A stretch of 16,544 nucleotides of DNA from an uncultured Lachnospiraceae bacterium (GTDB taxonomy: Bacteria > Bacillota > Clostridia > Lachnospirales > Lachnospiraceae): NCBI GenBank assembly GCA_910585555.1, contig CAJUFU010000040.1, positions 1-16,544 of the forward strand, in the 5' to 3' direction. A program made the position numbers and the translations under genes. Shown here in pieces: positions 1 to 6,055 of this stretch; position 1 is the stretch's first letter, and the number at the start of each line of letters is the position of its first letter. The notes below the pieces were generated by a model. It made no database searches. It was not told the DNA's origin and saw only the letters and a list, made by a program, of their open reading frames with translations.

Positions 1-52
1 TCCAAAGCACACACATTACTTTCAATTCTGAATCGAAAAGTTTAATATCCAT
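1..52 (-). CDS. BlaI/MecI/CopY-family repressor, N-terminal fragment
   Basis: The first 17 codons of a gene running off the left edge read MDIKLFDSELKVMCVLW. This matches the usual start of BlaI/MecI winged-helix repressors (a short lead, then SELKVM.VLW at the beginning of helix 1). The start is fixed by an AAAGGAGG-type ribosome binding site on the minus strand (61-66), about 8 nt upstream of the ATG at 52. In this family the protein dimerises on palindromic operators and is usually released by cleavage triggered by an M56 membrane protease encoded next door, which would lie outside this window. The operator-like repeats and promoter just upstream support the assignment. Only the N-terminus is visible, so the target genes are unknown. 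Confidence 0.75.
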   Translation of the reverse strand, partial: MDIKLFDSELKVMCVLW

Positions 53-73
53 TTTTATCCTCCTTTCCATAAG

Positions 74-84
74 ACCGCAGTAGT
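74..84. promoter_or_regulatory. Second BlaI-type operator half (ACCGCAGTAGT)
   Basis: The 11-bp sequence ACCGCAGTAGT is repeated exactly at 132-142. Here the left arm is degenerate, so the dyad is imperfect. It lies just downstream of the predicted -10 of the repressor gene, near the expected transcription start, a position that would block initiation. Function as an operator is inferred from position and repetition. Confidence 0.5.
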
Positions 85-93
85 TTCTGCTTG

Positions 94-127
94 ATTATAG
101 ATTACAACTTTCTTATTGGGCTGTCAA
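94..127 (-). promoter_or_regulatory. Promoter of the BlaI-type repressor gene
   Basis: On the minus strand a perfect TTGACA (122-127) is followed after 17 bp by TAATCT (99-104). A perfect TATAAT (94-99) overlaps that -10, at a longer spacing from the -35. The left edge of the full palindrome at 126-145 overlaps the -35, and the half operator at 74-84 sits near the start point. This arrangement suggests tight autorepression. Confidence 0.6.
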
Positions 128-145
128 CACTACCGCAGTAGTGTT
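126..145. promoter_or_regulatory. BlaI-type palindromic operator
   Basis: AACACTAC and GTAGTGTT are perfect 8-bp inverted arms around the 4-bp centre CGCA. The ACTAC-N4-GTAGT core resembles the TACTACA/TGTAGTA dyads known for BlaI/MecI repressors. It touches the -35 of the repressor gene. It could also affect plus-strand transcription toward the metalloprotease genes, but no plus-strand promoter overlaps it. Confidence 0.6.
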
Positions 146-310
146 AAGAAAAAATTCATAATTTTTATGTCGGATAGATATAAGAATGAAGGGGATTCCA
201 TAGCCTGTTTGCTTTGAGTAGATTGGCGGTGGTGGTTTATTGTAAGGTGAAGGATAAGAGGCGGAAAGTATGAGGGTTCTACGCGTTAGCATCATTTTTA
301 TGAAAGAGTG
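146..310. other. Intergenic stretch without a recognisable gene
   Basis: No ORF here has a convincing start, ribosome binding site or protein-like composition. A minus-strand frame is open over 113-295 but its proline-rich translation resembles nothing I know and it crosses the operator, so I do not call it. The stretch is probably non-coding or decayed. Confidence 0.4.
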
Positions 311-339
311 TTGAGAAGTAAAGTTTTCTGGGATATACT
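311..339 (+). promoter_or_regulatory. Candidate promoter for the metalloprotease gene cluster
   Basis: TTGAGA (311-316), a 17-bp spacer and TATACT (334-339) each differ from consensus at one base. This is the best plus-strand promoter ahead of the ORFs that start at 350 and 634. If used, the transcript would carry a leader of about 290 nt before the metalloprotease start, containing the decayed small ORF. Confidence 0.4.
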
Positions 340-349
340 TATAAAAAAG

Positions 350-634
350 ATGGAACGTATTATTTTGTATGGCGCATATGCTTGTGGGGAGTTTAACTTG
401 GAATCCGGAAAGTGAAGTGGTGTTGTTTATGATGACACCTCTATTATTTATCTATTTGGAATAATAACGGGACTTACACTTACTATGATTGAGGCAGCGA
501 ATTATCCCAAAGACTGGAATGCGCAGTATTTTAGCGGTATGTTAGGGGAATATGTAATAAACAATAGGACTTATGATGAAAGTACAGTGTTCATAGGCAA
601 CAGAAAAAAGTATAGCGGGATAGAAAGGGAGTAA
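350..634 (+). pseudogene. Small decayed ORF ending in a TAATG overlap with the metalloprotease gene
   Basis: One reading frame runs from ATG 350 through a single in-frame TGA (413-415) to TAA at 632-634. The second part has protein-like composition: a hydrophobic stretch (IIYLFGIITGLTLTM) and then a polar tail with NYPKDWNAQYF and VFIGNRKKY. The last stretch can also be read as a separate 49-residue ORF from ATG 485. Its stop codon shares a base with the next start (TAATG), as in translationally coupled genes. No good ribosome binding site precedes 350 or 485. I recognise no family. It may be a remnant of the first gene of the operon, or a genuine small membrane peptide starting at 485. Confidence 0.35.
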
Positions 635-1674
635 TGAATCAAAATTTAATAAGCCACATACATTTTAGCGATAACTTCGCTGAGGATCCGATCAGAAATG
701 AAAAAATCAAAAAGGCATGTACAGAGATGGTAGCGCAAATCATTACAGAATCATTGTTTCTGTTTAACGATGATTATTATCAGGCTTCTATCGAGTTGGT
801 ACAGTATGATATGATGAATCTTGAGTATTGCGTTGACTTATTTCCAACGGTAAACGCAAGTGTTGATATTTACCACAACTGGATTATACTTCATTTGTTT
901 ACTATGGTTGCGTCAAACAACATGACGATTATATCCGGGCTTTTGGATTTGTTAAGTCTTTCAGGGGATACCGCAAGTACGCATGTGATTCCAAAAGCAT
1001 TGGAGTGGGCGGCTTCCCACGATAATATGAACATGATTGAAAGATATATCAGGGATTGCAGCGCGGAAAAAGATACGCAGGTGATTCAGAAAGGCAAAAA
1101 ATTGTATGCGCTATGGAATACGGACATATTTCAGAAACAAAAGTATTCCGATTATACATACGATATTTTGAAGTTGATTTTTCTGCATGAATTAGGGCAT
1201 TGGCAGTATGCGCGTTTTGGGAATGAAATGAAACGGGCATATTATAGGCAGGCGTATAATGTTTTGAATCAATATTATGGGGAAGATTTTATAAACAGTA
1301 ATCGGAATGTTTTTGATGCATGGACGGAAGAGGTGATTGCGGATTACATTGCTCTGCTTGTCTATACCAAAAACAGTCGTCAGCAAGCCGGAGAAAAGCA
1401 GTGTACAAAGAGGTGCTATATTGCCATAGGATTGTATTATGGTCTGATTGCAATGGAAGAACTGGGCTCTGGTTTATACCAGAAGATGAGCAAAACACAC
1501 CCTTCCGTAAAAATACGGCAGGAAGCCGTACAGAAGCTGTATGCTAATTTCTTCTCCGATATTCTGGGAATCTCGTATGATGCGTTTATGGAACATGAAA
1601 TTCAGGAATGGTATGTAATACAGATATATTTTTCAATGATAATTGAAGAATACTGGAGAAAAAATAATGGATAA
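634..1674 (+). CDS. HELGH zinc metalloprotease, M48/Lit-like (gluzincin type)
   Basis: This 346-residue protein carries the zinc-protease motif HELGH at residues 185-189. Downstream it has TEEVIAD (about 231-237), whose acidic residues sit where gluzincins place the third zinc ligand, and THPSVKIR (about 288-295), which resembles the HPS...R element after the active site in M48 enzymes. There is no clear signal peptide or transmembrane helix, so a cytoplasmic enzyme is likely. Overall size and a HExxH motif about 180 residues in also recall the phage-exclusion protease Lit (peptidase U49), which cleaves EF-Tu; that link is an inference from layout, not an alignment. The ATG overlaps the stop of the preceding small ORF, and AAAGGGAG lies only 2 nt upstream, an unusually tight spacing. 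The gene overlaps the next by 8 bp, so the two are probably co-translated. Zinc-protease chemistry is well supported; the substrate is unknown. Confidence 0.65.
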   Translation: MNQNLISHIHFSDNFAEDPIRNEKIKKACTEMVAQIITESLFLFNDDYYQASIELVQYDMMNLEYCVDLFPTVNASVDIYHNWIILHLFTMVASNNMTIISGLLDLLSLSGDTASTHVIPKALEWAASHDNMNMIERYIRDCSAEKDTQVIQKGKKLYALWNTDIFQKQKYSDYTYDILKLIFLHELGHWQYARFGNEMKRAYYRQAYNVLNQYYGEDFINSNRNVFDAWTEEVIADYIALLVYTKNSRQQAGEKQCTKRCYIAIGLYYGLIAMEELGSGLYQKMSKTHPSVKIRQEAVQKLYANFFSDILGISYDAFMEHEIQEWYVIQIYFSMIIEEYWRKNNG

Positions 1675-2200
1675 TATTGTAAAAATAGGCAGCAGAGAAA
1701 AAATAAAAGAATGTATTGCTGCCGAACTTTTGATCAGTGAGGCAGATGCTGAAAAGATATTTGAATATCTGGCTGCCGCGTATGAGGAAAACGGGGAGGA
1801 ATTTGGCTGTGTCAGCCAGAGTACTGAAGGTGGGCAGGGGCTGGTTGTCGGCGGAGGTCAGTATTACATTAACTTGCCGAAAAGCATTGCCATGGTTATG
1901 GCTCTGATTCTTGATATTACGCTTACGAAGGGTGTTCTTTCAGGAATATGCGGTATCCTTGGTGTGCAATCGCAGACATTTTTTAAGATAAATCAACATA
2001 ATGGTGAGAATTGCCTGCTTCGGGAGTATTTGCGCCAGAAAAATGAAGTGGGGGACTATGGCTATCTGGCAGGAAATGAATGTCTGAATAATGATCTGGA
2101 GTGCAGGCATCGTGACGGAAACGGAAGATGCTGCATTAGGAAAGAAGATATTGAAAAAGCCTTGATGTATTTTAGAGAGGCGCAAATTATACGGTTTTGA
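1667..2200 (+). CDS. Uncharacterised partner of the HELGH protease
   Basis: This 177-residue protein begins at ATG 1667 inside the end of the protease gene, with GGAG (1655-1658) 8 nt upstream. A TTG at 1643 in the same frame is less likely because it lacks a suitable site. The N-terminal half looks helical and acidic. Residues 50-66 are glycine-rich (STEGGQGLVVGGGQ), and residues 71-101 are hydrophobic but interrupted by Lys and Asp, so a membrane span is doubtful. The C-terminus has a Cys/His cluster (C139, C146, H148, C155, C156) that could bind metal. I recognise no family. The overlap implies a job linked to the protease, such as an inhibitor, sensor or immunity partner, but this is only inferred from position. 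Confidence 0.6.
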   Translation: MDNIVKIGSREKIKECIAAELLISEADAEKIFEYLAAAYEENGEEFGCVSQSTEGGQGLVVGGGQYYINLPKSIAMVMALILDITLTKGVLSGICGILGVQSQTFFKINQHNGENCLLREYLRQKNEVGDYGYLAGNECLNNDLECRHRDGNGRCCIRKEDIEKALMYFREAQIIRF

Positions 2201-2263
2201 AACATACATTTTATCAAGGTAATTTTTCCGTTTTCCTGGGTGGAACAAAAGAAGGATACGGAT

Positions 2264-2473
2264 ATGAAAGCATTAAATGGCGATGATAGTGGCGATGATA
2301 TGAAAGTTGTTTCAATATTGGAAAAGGCTCCTGAGATTACAGCCAAAGAGATAAGTGAGAAACTTGGTTTTAGTACCAGAAAAATCAGCCGTATTATAAA
2401 GAATCTCCGGGAATCAGGAAAAATTTCCCGTATTGGTTCTGACAGAAAAGGCTGGTGGAAGATTAATAAATAA
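2264..2473 (+). CDS. Small stand-alone winged-helix DNA-binding protein
   Basis: This protein has 69 residues. The core EITAKEISEKLGFSTRKISR followed by IIKNLRESGKISRIGSDRKGWWKI is a winged helix-turn-helix. It closely resembles the C-terminal module of AlbA_2/RecG-like ATP-binding regulators (family pattern: ...L...GlS.R.v.R.I..L.e.G.I.RiGs.k.G.W.i). The start at ATG 2264 is supported by AAGAAGGA 8 nt upstream; an in-frame GTG at 2240 has no site. It is either a genuine small regulator of the flanking genes or the surviving tail of a larger gene whose N-terminal part has been lost. Its own ribosome binding site favours expression as a small protein. Confidence 0.6.
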   Translation: MKALNGDDSGDDMKVVSILEKAPEITAKEISEKLGFSTRKISRIIKNLRESGKISRIGSDRKGWWKINK

Positions 2474-2554
2474 AATATTAAGAGATATCAATACAGAATG
2501 AAAAACTGAAACATAATTATATGGTATCAATAATACAGGAGTAGGAGGCAGGAA

Positions 2555-3271
2555 ATGGCAAAACGTACAAAAGGTAAATGTAAATATTGTGGAAAGGAAT
2601 ACACATTCAGCTATATGAACAAGCATCTGCCAGTTTGTGAAGAACGCCAGAAAAAATGGCTGGAGGAGGCTGGCGGTGAAAAATGCGGATATTTTGAACT
2701 GGCTATTTATCCTAAATATAATAGAGACTACTGGCTGTATGTAGAAATAAAAGAGACGGCGACATTGAAAGATGTGGATCAGTTTTTGAGGGATATATGG
2801 TTAGAATGCTGTGGGCATTTGAGTGCATTTGAAATAGATGGTGTCAGCTATGATGTTGTTCCGCAGGATGATTTTTCTTGGGTTAGACCTGGAAAAAGCA
2901 TGAACTGTAAATTGAAATCTGTGTTGGAAAAAGGAATGACTTTCGGTTATGAATATGATTTTGGCTCTACTACGGAACTTATGATTACGGTCGTAAATTA
3001 TAGGATCGGGAATGACAGGAAAGAGAAATTGATTATCTTATCCAGAAATAATCCGATTGAAATTTTGTGTGAGGAGTGCGGGGAGAAACCGGCGTCTTAC
3101 ATATGTGGACAATGTTTTTATCAGGGAAGCGGAAGGTTGTGCGAGGACTGTGCTAAGACACATGAGTGCGGAGAGGACATGCTTTTGCCGGTTTGCAATT
3201 CGCCGCGGATGGGGGTCTGCGGATATTGTGGAAGTAATATTTATCCGGACCAGTTTGTACCGGATAGGTAA
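2555..3271 (+). CDS. pRiA4b ORF-3-like protein flanked by zinc-finger motifs
   Basis: The 238-residue product starts at ATG 2555 after AGGAGG (2543-2548). It opens with a C2HC zinc finger (CKYCGK, then H and C with C-X2-C-X11-H-X3-C spacing, residues about 9-28). The middle carries the plasmid pRiA4b ORF-3 signature: a strand-rich region ending in the hallmark EYDFGSTTEL (about 132-141). The C-terminal 60 residues are cysteine-rich, with five CxxC pairs and a His in a B-box/treble-clef-like order (CEEC, CGQC, CEDC, HEC, CGYC). This family is common in Firmicutes and often near mobile DNA; its biochemical role is unknown. Nucleic-acid or protein binding through the fingers is an inference. It follows the winged-helix gene by 81 bp and could be co-transcribed. 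Confidence 0.65.
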   Translation: MAKRTKGKCKYCGKEYTFSYMNKHLPVCEERQKKWLEEAGGEKCGYFELAIYPKYNRDYWLYVEIKETATLKDVDQFLRDIWLECCGHLSAFEIDGVSYDVVPQDDFSWVRPGKSMNCKLKSVLEKGMTFGYEYDFGSTTELMITVVNYRIGNDRKEKLIILSRNNPIEILCEECGEKPASYICGQCFYQGSGRLCEDCAKTHECGEDMLLPVCNSPRMGVCGYCGSNIYPDQFVPDR

Positions 3272-3355
3272 GAAATGCTTTTATAATGGCACAATAATTT
3301 TCACAATCCCTCTAGCAGGGGTGTTGTCTTTGGGTATATAGTTGTCTTCTGGACA

Positions 3356-3547
3356 TTATAGGAAATTTAAAGGAAAAATATTATGGCAGATCGCTATTAA
3401 GAAGTATTTCTGCTCTTCTGTGCACCCGGAAAACAAAGAAATTTTATCATTTTTTAGATTAAGTATGTCTTTTCTTTGGACATCAATCAGTAAAACGTCA
3501 ACCGTAGTATTCAGTGCATTGGCGATTAACAGTATTGTTTTCAAACT
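3356..3547 (-). pseudogene. C-terminal remnant of an XRE/Cro-C1-type regulator
   Basis: The minus-strand frame reads SLKTILLIANALNTTVDVLL and then, after a polar stretch, LFSGCTEEQKYFLI. These are the last helix of the Cro/C1 helix-turn-helix (family: ...sL.tL..IAnALn.tvDeLL) and the short C-terminal tail (LF..CT..Q...L) typical of Clostridia regulators of this type. A TAA (3548-3550) lies immediately upstream in frame, and the sequence beyond it does not encode the DNA-recognition helices. The gene has therefore lost its 5' half. No start codon with a ribosome binding site is present. It is a relic of an inserted or rearranged segment. Confidence 0.6.
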
Positions 3548-3668
3548 TTATAAAATTGTCATAGACATTTAGACTTACAATTTTAAAAATGTAAAGATTT
3601 GGAGAAACGGGCACAATGGATGAAGACGGTGTTAAATCTGAAAAAATTGTGAACTGACATTTTAGCTA

Positions 3669-3697
3669 TTGACTTTTAAATTGACGTGATGTATCAT
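3669..3697 (+). promoter_or_regulatory. Promoter of the marR-type gene
   Basis: TTGACT (3669-3674), 17 bp, TATCAT (3692-3697). The palindromic operator at 3710-3721 lies directly downstream, over the initially transcribed bases, which fits autorepression. A second -35-like TTGACG at 3681-3686 offers an alternative start with a weaker -10 next to the operator. Confidence 0.55.
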
Positions 3698-3709
3698 AGC
3701 TTTGTTTAT

Positions 3710-3721
3710 TTAGAATTCTAA
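3710..3721. promoter_or_regulatory. MarR operator copy 1 (TTAGAATTCTAA)
   Basis: A perfect 12-bp palindrome identical to those at 4189-4200 and 4288-4299. It sits between the promoter and the ribosome binding site of the MarR gene. Three identical palindromes flanking a regulator and its transporter are strong circumstantial evidence for the regulator's binding site. Confidence 0.7.
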
Positions 3722-3742
3722 TTATATAACAAGGGGATATTC

Positions 3743-4168
3743 ATGGACGAACAAAAGCTGATGGAAAAATATGATAAGTTGAATCGGAGGATACGGAGAT
3801 ACTTTGCGAGTTTTTTCACGGATACACCAATCACCAGTATTCAGGCGCTTATTTTGCACTATATGATTGTTGAATCGGAAAAAAGAGACATTTTTCCGAA
3901 GGATTTAGAGGAGTTTTTGGAAATCAAGGGTTCCTCTGTTACAAGCCTTATCAGCAATCTGGAGCGTAACGGATATTTACGGCGGGAGAGTTTGGCGAGT
4001 GACGGGCGGTATAAAAAACTTGTGCTGACGGAACAGACGCTTGCGATACAGGATGATATAACCAAACGCATTGGGGATTATATGCACAGTATTTTTGTTG
4101 GGATTTCCGAGGATGATTTAAAAATTTTCGAAAAAGTCATTATGCAAATGACGGAGAATACGAAATAA
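3743..4168 (+). CDS. MarR-family transcriptional regulator (MepR-like)
   Basis: A 141-residue MarR winged-helix protein. Dimerisation helices sit at the N-terminus (KYDKLNRRIRRYF). The recognition region is FLEIKGSSVTSLISNLERNGYL (about 58-79), and the wing is RRESLASDGRYKKLVLT, with the conserved D-x-R-x-K-x-L...T pattern of the family. MarR proteins repress neighbouring efflux genes and release DNA on binding toxic ligands. AAGGGG (3731-3736) supports the start at 3743. The gene order MarR then MATE transporter matches the Staphylococcus aureus mepR-mepA arrangement. The repeated palindrome TTAGAATTCTAA upstream of both genes suggests it represses itself and the transporter. Confidence 0.9.
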   Translation: MDEQKLMEKYDKLNRRIRRYFASFFTDTPITSIQALILHYMIVESEKRDIFPKDLEEFLEIKGSSVTSLISNLERNGYLRRESLASDGRYKKLVLTEQTLAIQDDITKRIGDYMHSIFVGISEDDLKIFEKVIMQMTENTK

Positions 4169-4188
4169 GTATTCTTTTGCTCTATTAG

Positions 4189-4200
4189 TTAGAATTCTAA
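4189..4200. promoter_or_regulatory. MarR operator copy 2 (TTAGAATTCTAA)
   Basis: The second identical palindrome, 20 bp after the marR stop and just ahead of the AAGGAAGGGAGG ribosome binding site of a 15-codon ORF. No clear -35/-10 pair overlaps it. It may be a second contact site that extends repression, or a relic of a duplicated promoter segment. Confidence 0.6.
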
Positions 4201-4223
4201 ATACAAGGAAGGGAGGACTATCA

Positions 4224-4271
4224 ATGAGATTTCCAACTGCAAGGAATGTACCAGTAATAATCGGAATCTAA
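4224..4271 (+). CDS. Tiny ORF (15 aa) between two MarR operators
   Basis: ATG 4224 to TAA 4269-4271 encodes MRFPTARNVPVIIGI. The strong ribosome binding site AAGGAAGGGAGG lies 7 nt upstream. The unit operator - ribosome site - ORF here is followed by a second operator - ribosome site - transporter gene. It may be a leader peptide controlling the transporter, or the surviving start of a gene deleted by recombination between similar operator segments. No homology is recognised. Translation is plausible, function speculative. Confidence 0.35.
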   Translation: MRFPTARNVPVIIGI

Positions 4272-4287
4272 TTTTTTAATCTTATAT

Positions 4288-4299
4288 TTAGAATTCTAA
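4288..4299. promoter_or_regulatory. MarR operator copy 3 (TTAGAATTCTAA)
   Basis: The third identical palindrome, immediately before the AAAGGAGGA ribosome binding site of the MATE gene. A TATATT (4283-4288) abuts its left edge and could be the -10 of a transporter promoter, though no good -35 is visible 17 bp further up. Binding here would block transporter transcription. Confidence 0.65.
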
Positions 4300-4319
4300 T
4301 TAAAGGAGGAGCATTTATT

Positions 4320-5717
4320 ATGAACACTACACAGACAACAGAGAATCCACTTGGCTATGAGCGGATTGGCAGACTGCTTGCGAGTTATGCGATACCGAGC
4401 ATTATTTCTCTTATCATCAATTCACTCTACAACATGGTAGACCAGATTTTTATTGGTCAGGGTGTAGGCTTTCTTGGAAATGGTGCGACAAATATTATCG
4501 CTCCGATTGCCACGATAGCAATTGCTGTTGCTACTCTATTTGGTGATGGTCTTGCAGCATTTTTCAGCCTGAATTTAGGGCAGGGCAATGCGGATAAGGC
4601 GGCAAAGGGCGTGGGGACTGCTGTGATAGCTTCTGGCATGATTAGTGTCCTTTATGCGGTGTTCGCCTTTATCTTCTTAAGTCCTCTGTGCCGTATTTTT
4701 GGCGCAACGGACAGTCTGATGCCGTATGCGGTTGGATATGGCCGTATTATTGTGATCAGTTTTCCTTTTGCGATTGTGGCAACGGTTATCAATTCCGCAA
4801 TCCGTACCGATGGAAGCCCTCGTTATGCCATGTTCGCTATGATGATCGGTGCGATTCTCAATACAATCCTTGACCCGATTTTTATTTTTGTATTTCATTG
4901 GGGTGTTGAGGGCGCTGCTACAGCCACGGTACTTTCGCAGCTTGTGGGCCTGCTTTGTAATGTTGCCTATCTGTTTAGATTCAAGACAATCCAGTTTGGA
5001 AAGGCATCTTTGGTTATGAACTGGTCTGTCGCCTGCAGGATGGCAAGTCTTGGATTTGCAAGCTGTTTTAATAACCTGACATCAACGGTAGTGGCTTTTG
5101 TATCCAACAACCTATTGACAAAATATGGTGCGCTTTCTGTCTACGGCCCGGACATTCCTTTGACTACGTTCGGTTTGTGTATGAAGGTAAGTATGATTGC
5201 GTTTTCCGTAGGTATCGGAGTAGCAAGCGGCAGCCAGCCGATCATAGGTTTTAATTATGGCGCACAGAAATATGACAGGGTAAAAAAGACATTTTTATTG
5301 AGTGCAGGTGTCTGTACAATTATCACATGTGTGGCATGGGTGATATTCCAGTGTTTCCCATTGCAGCTTATCCGGATTTTTGGTACAGAATCCAGTCTGT
5401 ATGAGGAATTTGCTGTACAGTGCTTCCGCATTTATCTTCTGCTGACATTTTTAAATGGAGTGCAGATGTGTGCAGGTGTGCTGTTTCAGGCAATCGGCCA
5501 GCCTGTCAAAGCTGCGGTTGCTTCCCTTTCAAAGCAGTTGTTGTTCTATATCCCTGCAATGCTAATCTTATCGAGGATTTGGGGGCTGACAGGTATTCTT
5601 ATGGCGGGGCCGACCGCAGATATATTGGCGTTTATCCTCTGTATAATTCTTTGTTTTAAAGAAGTTAAGAAGTACGCAGGAACGCACAAAAAGGAGATTG
5701 GAGGAACTGTATCATGA
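4320..5717 (+). CDS. MATE-family multidrug efflux transporter (MepA-like)
   Basis: A 465-residue polytopic membrane protein in two homologous halves. The N-terminal half has the MATE opening motif YAIPSIISLIINSLYNMVDQIFIGQ and then GATNIIAPIATI; NMVDQIFIG is the classic helix-1/2 signature. DGSPRYAMFAMMIGAILNTILDPIFIF (about 161-187) is the conserved loop and helix with the N..LDP.fIF motif. The second half contains GIGVASGSQPIIGFNYGAQ, the counterpart glycine- and asparagine-rich motif. Length is typical for MATE carriers with 12 transmembrane helices that expel cationic drugs using a Na+ or H+ gradient. The start is supported by AAAGGAGGA (4302-4310). It is probably repressed by the upstream MarR protein through the operator at 4288-4299. 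The exact substrate is unknown. Confidence 0.93.
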   Translation: MNTTQTTENPLGYERIGRLLASYAIPSIISLIINSLYNMVDQIFIGQGVGFLGNGATNIIAPIATIAIAVATLFGDGLAAFFSLNLGQGNADKAAKGVGTAVIASGMISVLYAVFAFIFLSPLCRIFGATDSLMPYAVGYGRIIVISFPFAIVATVINSAIRTDGSPRYAMFAMMIGAILNTILDPIFIFVFHWGVEGAATATVLSQLVGLLCNVAYLFRFKTIQFGKASLVMNWSVACRMASLGFASCFNNLTSTVVAFVSNNLLTKYGALSVYGPDIPLTTFGLCMKVSMIAFSVGIGVASGSQPIIGFNYGAQKYDRVKKTFLLSAGVCTIITCVAWVIFQCFPLQLIRIFGTESSLYEEFAVQCFRIYLLLTFLNGVQMCAGVLFQAIGQPVKAAVASLSKQLLFYIPAMLILSRIWGLTGILMAGPTADILAFILCIILCFKEVKKYAGTHKKEIGGTVS

Positions 5718-5866
5718 AAAAAGGAGTTATCACGATTAGCCGGGGGTTTGGAAACGGAGGCCACAGTATTGGAAAGATTGCAGAGGAAACCGGATTTTCT
5801 ACCCATACCCATGAATACATGGAAAACTGCCAGCGGTGTGCAGTTGCCTATGAAGCACGCCGCTAA
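5714..5866 (+). pseudogene. N-terminal fragment of a cytidylate-kinase-like P-loop protein
   Basis: Starting at ATG 5714, which overlaps the MATE stop (ATGA), the first 28 residues read MKKGVITISRGFGNGGHSIG and then KIAEETGF. This matches the N-terminus of the cytidylate-kinase-like family (ITISR.fGSGG..IGk.lAe.lgi), including its P-loop. After that the sequence departs from the family and stops at residue 50, against roughly 200 residues normally. The nucleotide-binding loop is present but the rest of the kinase is missing. An internal deletion after the first helix is the simplest explanation. Coupling to the transporter gene suggests the intact gene was once the third member of the operon. 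Confidence 0.65.
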
Positions 5867-5986
5867 GGATATCATGTAATTGCAAAACCGCGTATTTTCC
5901 ACATAGCGTTGCTATTATGAGAACCGATCAGACAGATTTTACAGGTTTGGTAAATTTGTGTTTTGAGTGATAACAGGGAGGAGGAA

Positions 5987-6055
5987 ATGGATGCGGCAAA
6001 ATCAGAGTTTTGTAAGGAGGCATTACTATTTTGGGACAAGAAGAACGATTTATGA
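5987..6055 (+). CDS. Short ORF (22 aa) overlapping the CheW-like start
   Basis: ATG 5987 follows the excellent ribosome binding site GGGAGGAGG (5977-5984). The ORF encodes MDAAKSEFCKEALLFWDKKNDL and stops at 6053-6055, inside the CheW-like gene in another frame. Within it lies the AAGGAGG (6014-6020) used by that gene. It could be a leader whose translation opens the next start site, or a relic. No family recognised. Confidence 0.35.
   Translation: MDAAKSEFCKEALLFWDKKNDL

Noticed and set aside
413..415. In-frame TGA considered as a selenocysteine codon
   Set aside because: No selenoprotein family is recognisable, no obvious selenocysteine-insertion hairpin directly follows, and the ORF is short. 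Decay or a downstream start is simpler.
3293..3330. Small hairpin CCCT-CTAGC-AGGG after the pRiA4b-like gene, considered as a terminator
   Set aside because: The stem is only 4-5 bp and the following bases are mixed. It is too weak to call.
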